From Aurelia coerulea (Eukaryota; Cnidaria; Scyphozoa; Semaeostomeae; Ulmaridae), in NCBI GenBank assembly GCA_039566865.1, contig CM076955.1:17033501-17097500 (forward strand): a stretch of DNA of 64,000 nt, read 5' to 3'. The translations under genes and the position numbers were made by a program. This document shows positions 53,401 to 59,400 of this stretch, one piece after another; the stretch's first letter is position 1, and every line of letters begins with the position of its first letter. A model generated the notes under the pieces. The model ran no database searches and was not told the DNA's origin. It saw nothing but the letters and a program-made list of their open reading frames with translations.

Positions 53401-56400
53401 ATGTAAAATCCAGCTGAATAACGCATTTGTGGGTCAAACCTCTTGTTGGTAGAACAATTATAATTTCAGAGAATTTCTATATATTTCATTGTGACGTGAT
53501 AGCAAAATGGTGCATTAATTAAAAAACAACATCAAAATTTGGAATCTACATGAAAAGTTGTTCTAAACAAACTCCAAGAGAGTAAAATAAGCAGAGCGGT
53601 AGGGTTGGATCTCGTTACGCCAAGAAACGCTATTGACAAAAATTTTGTTTTAAATTTTTGGCCACGACTGCACATTCAATCCACCATTCTGTAACGGTAA
53701 GCCCTAACTTGCTACCGTAGTGATTTCACCCCGATAGTCTCAGCAATGTTTTGCTATTTAATCTTAAAAGCATGCTGTGTAATACCTCTTGTAGAATGGA
53801 CGAAGTATCTTCTTTACCTATTTGCCTAATTTACGTGTAGGTCCTGCGCATATCTTTTCGCAACCTGCTCAACTGGCTGGTACTACTGTTATAAAAAAGG
53901 CTCTTGCAAGTAGCTGTAACGAGATGCTAAATAAACGTGGTTATTTTCGGTTGAATGAATGAATTAGAAAATGAGTATATTTCACCAAATTACTCAGTTC
54001 AGTTTGAAGCTATGTATTTTAGAGACATCCAGAGGAAATATCCGCGAATCAATCTGAGAAGTGTTTATCCTTCATATTTTCACAATCAAAGTGTGTCTTT
54101 ATTTTTGCCTCATTTCAGCTTGGAACGATGGCAAAATAAGACTGTACACACCGGAGTCTGGAAAACTGAAATACGCAATTCATGATGCACACAATAAAGG
54201 TGTCACAGCTATCGCAACAACTTCGGATAGTAAGCGGATCATTAGCGGTGGCGGGGAAGGCCAGGTCCGAGTTTGGAATCTTGGTACGAGTCCAGGATCT
54301 TATACAATGAGTGGAGCTATGAAAGAACACAAAGGTGAACAAATTTTCTAATTTTGTGAAACTGTTTCATTGAAAAAGACATGAGTTGAAGGGATTCGTG
54401 TCGGGAGGTAGGCTGATTGGCCGTTTTATCAAACAGCCTCAGTTCTGCTCAGTGATCAGGCTTTTCATTTTACTTTTCGTTTAAAGGGTCTGTTTCATCC
54501 AGCATGCCTTGCACGTGCCATTTCTTGGTTGGACTTTGTTGCCGCCATTTTCAGGGCCCATGAAAATGGCGACAACAAAGGCAAACCAAGAGACGGCACG
54601 TGCAAGGAATGCTGGATGAAACAGACCCTTTAACTGTAATTTTTCTTTTGCGTTTGATTCCTTTGTTAATTGTAGGTGTTACTCAATGTTATAGTGATCT
54701 CATTGACAAAACCACATCTTATTATTGTATCCTTGCAGAAAACCTAAGCATGATTGTTGTTCGGTCACAAGAAGGACAATATTTTTTCATGCCCTGCACA
54801 TTAGAAACACTGTTTGCTAACGTTGGGATGGAAGAGTATTGTTTTTTAACTGTGATTCATATTCATTTTAGGCAGAGTAACATGCATCAGAGTAAACAGT
54901 AAGGACCAAGAGGTGAGATCTTGATTCGTCCAATTTTTTCATTTATCTAAAGTAATCCAAGTAATCACGACAAGTTAACAGTAATGCGAGAATATTTATG
55001 TCGAATTCCTACCGGGTGTCCCAGAAAAAAGTATACATATTTGGTTGACTCCAGCGATGTAAATTTAGCATTAGATAAATAGCTAATCACTCTCAAAACG
55101 TTCTTCGATAGTTCACTTGAACATAGATACCTTGTTTGTTGGTATTGGTGCTTTGAGAGCAGAAATATCAACTTGAAAGCTCAAATTTGGGTTCACCTGC
55201 AAACCAGAGCTTTGGAATTTTGGCCTAAGCAAGTTCCTGAAGCACATCAAAATTAAGAACTGAAATTAATGAAAAGTTAAGAAACTGCCCAATGGGTGAC
55301 TGGGGGGTGACTTCTGGAAAACAGAATAACACAAGATCTAATATTGTTCAAATTCTACAAAGGCTATCATTGATTTATACGCCGTGTCTTAAGAATTTGC
55401 TTAGGCCAAAAGGCTAAAGCTCTGGTTTGCAGGAAGAGGCAAATTTGAGCTTTCAAGATCAACATGTCTGCTCTCAAAGCACCAATACCAACAAACTAGG
55501 TACCTATGTTTGAGTTAACTATGGACGAACATTTCTAGAGGGATTAGACATTAATTGAAGCTAAATTCACATCGCTGGAGTCAACCAAATCCGTATACAT
55601 TTTTTTGGGACACCCGGTATTTTAAGAAACACTTTATCCCAGCAGTTCTCAGATATTGTCGTTTGGTAAATTTCAATATAATCCCGGTGATTTTATTTCA
55701 TGAAGGATAAATCAAAATGCTTAAGGAAGTTACTTAGAGATCCTCTGCTAACCATTTGGCTTGGAAGTTTTATAGAATTTTCGAGAAATCACTCACAGTA
55801 CGCGAGAATTAGGTCGCCGAAAAATCTTAAGATGATTGCCAAGTTTTATTTGGAATTTTGACTAAAGATTAAATCATCAGCGGTCAAAATCGGCCATGTG
55901 ACGATTTATCGTGCCCTGTCAAAACATGGGCAGTTCGAACAATATTGTTGTGATTTTCGAACTAACCATCAAATAATAATGAAATAATGATAATTTACTT
56001 ACCAAGCAAAATATTGCTTGCATTCCGTTAACAACATCGTGTCTTACGTGGGCCCTGAACTTCAAGTTCTGAATCCCAACTACAGCAATATTTCGCCTCC
56101 CAAATTAACCCAAACTAAAATCCCCCCGCAGCGACGAGCCCAAGTAAAGGAGAGACCTTTCCCTCTTTCCCTTCTCCTTTCCATGGACTCGTCGCTGCGG
56201 GGGCATTTTCGTCAGGCCTCCGAGAGGTCACCCATCCGGAGTTTGACCTCGCTCGACCGAGCTTGATTCCAGTCACCTGACAGAAACTGTATAAGCCGCT
56301 CGGCCACTCACCCCACTGAAGTTCTTTTTACTCCACCCGGTATGTTTACCAACGCACACGCATCAACTTAAAAATTATATTTTTATATCTAGTGCGTCAC

Positions 56401-59400
56401 ATCGAGTACTGATGGAACGTGCATCATTTGGGATCTTGAGTGAGTATACGTTGATTATATCAGATCCACACACAGAATATGTCATCTATCGTCTTTGACT
56501 GCTGAGAAAATTATCGACGAATTTCAACATATTTTCTTCTCATTTATACTCTATTCACACTGACAAAAGTAAATCAGCTGCATCTATACATCATGTTGAA
56601 TTTCTACCGATTAAATGAATTTGATTTGTTTTTTGTTGATTTACCAAAATAATGAACAATTAAATTCAATGTCCTGGTTTACCCTTTCGAACTTCGTGTC
56701 CCAGTTGAGATCCCATCAAACATTTTTGGCTAAAATTGAAATTTCGTCACATCGATTTAAAATTTGTACCGAGCCTATTTCAAATGTGCCGATTGGGAAT
56801 TTTCACCAAGATTATGACCATTTGATGACAATGTTTTCCAAATGTTCGTTCATATTCGTAATCAAAATATTTGAAATCGGTTCTGTGCCTATTTTGAAGC
56901 AGTTTGAAGCAATCTTGATTTTTGGCCATTTTCCCTACCTTTATGTGCCAGTTGGACTACTTTGATGACAATAGTTTCAAATATTTTGTTCGTATCACGA
57001 ATATGAATAAAAGCTTGAAACTAGTGTTGTAAAGCTGTCCAAATTTTCGTTGATATTTGCAATCAGCACGACTCTTGTACTGATTTTGAAGCGATTTGAC
57101 GAAATTGCAATTTTAGCCAACATTTTTGGTGGGAGCTCAACTGGGAAGTGAACTCGGAAAGGGTTTAACCTAGTTAACTTGCTAAAAGTGATTAGGTACC
57201 ATCCAATAAAACTTAGATGTCAGGCCTTTAAAAGGCTTTTTACTTCCTTTGAATAGCTTTGAATATGCTGAATAGCTTAAACAATCTAAAGCTACTTTGC
57301 TAGGTGTAATCCTACCGTTGGACGTTTCTGAAATATTCAATATTTTGAGAATTAGACTTTTTACCTTCATTTTACAACTTCATTCAAGGTTTTGAAAACA
57401 AATTAAAACCATCGTAATTTTGAGAAAATATGAAATAATTTAAAGAAAACCATGATGAATGTCTACAATATGCCATCAAGCACAATTTTTTTGTTCTTCT
57501 TCTTTACGATTTAGAAATTTGATTACGTCACCTCCTCAAATGAGTTGAAATGAAATATAAAATATTGGGTGCAGACTGAAAAATTTGAATAGCTGTCACT
57601 AAAAGACGTCAAATAATGGGAATATTTGGTGATAGAAAATAATTTCTGAATTGCCAAATACGTTAAAAGTTGCAAGTGTAGCAAGGAAAAACCTTCGGGC
57701 AAGAGCAGATTTCTAACAATTAAAGTTTCAGACAAACTTTGGCAGAAAGTTTGATCGTTCGAAATCTTTAAATTTTAACATATAAGGCAATAGGCCCTTC
57801 CTGTCATTTCCCTTTAAGATCAGCCAGCACATGATATCCCTTTCTGAGTATCTTTATTTTGAGTATCTTTCTTTTGTAGTCGCTTTGTGAGGAGTCAAAT
57901 CATCTTCGCTAACACGATGTTCAAAGCTGTATCCTACCATCCTAATGAATGCCAAATCATAACCGTTGGAACTGATAGGAAGGTAAGAATAGTTTTTGTT
58001 TTAAATGGTCTTGAGAGCAAGATCAAAATTTGAAAACAAAAGATCCAGGTCTCTGAAAAGACAATCAATTTACCTTTCTGACAGCCTGATAACCAGACCC
58101 AATTTCAAAAGAAATAGTTTTTATAGTCACTATTTCTTTTGAAATCTGGTCTGGTTATCAGGCTGCCTTTCTGAAGAATTGATTTTACACCTCTGAGTGC
58201 ACTCAATCAAATCAAAATAAACGGAGAAAGCAAAAAGTTAGGGTCAGCTATGGCACGCGAAAATCACAAATTTCTGATAAACTAGGATTGTCACAGATAA
58301 ACCTGGTTTATCTGTGATGAACTAGGTTTATCTAAATGAATTGCAATTATCTGCTGATAATATTTGTTTGTCACTTTTATGGCAAGCGAGAATCACAATT
58401 TCCCGACAAACCAAGATGATTACTGATAAACCTAGTTTATCAAACTGGAATTCGAATTATCACGTGATAATCAGAGTTGTGCTCAAGCTGACAGATAAAC
58501 TCAGTTTATCAAAATAACTTTCATTGTCACAACAAAAACTCGAGAAAAGAGGGGAACTCAAATCAACAAATGCAAATGGAGTTAGTTTGATAATTCCAAG
58601 TTTATCTACCGGATAAACTGAGTTTACCAGCCTGCTGGAGCACATCTCTGATTATCACGTGGTAATTGGAATCGCAACTTGATAAACTAGGTTTATCTGT
58701 GATCATCTTGGATTATCAGGAAATTGTGATTCTCACATTATGAAAATGATAAACTAAGATTATCAGCAGATAATTGAAATCCATTTAGATAAACGTAGTT
58801 TATCAGAAATTTGTGACTCTCGCCTGCCAAAGTCGGCTGCGTTGAAGATGTGAAACAGGGAGCGCCGAAGGCGTGGGAGGGGAAACAGCTAATGTTTTGA
58901 AAATTGATTTTCGATGGGCAGATTGAAAACGAGGTCGAGCGCTCTCAAAGCAAAATCCCGGAAAAGTGGAAAGCTGTGGGGAAAAGCAAAAATGGTTAGG
59001 CAAGAGAACTCAACATTTTCTCCAAGGTCTGTTTTGAGGGGACTTTTTTTTCTTTCTTTATTCAATTTATTTAAAGTTGGCTATTTACAATATACAATAG
59101 CACAAAGGTGCTAATTTAGGCCAACTACAATTATAAAAATACAAAAAGAAATTAAATATAACCCAAGTTGTCTATAACGCTTGCATAGTCTGCAGTCACA
59201 ACTAACCGTGTACGTTTTACGTCTTCTTTTAAATATTGAAAGAGGTTCAGATTCCTTTATGTCGGCAGGTAGTGTCCTCCAGAGCTTCTGCCCGAGGAAC
59301 CGCACAGTTTCTGTTCGAAACCTCATTGTTTAACTTTTGGTGAACATATGTTTCCACTTTCTTGAGAAAATCCCTCATCGTTGCAGATTATTTGCATATA

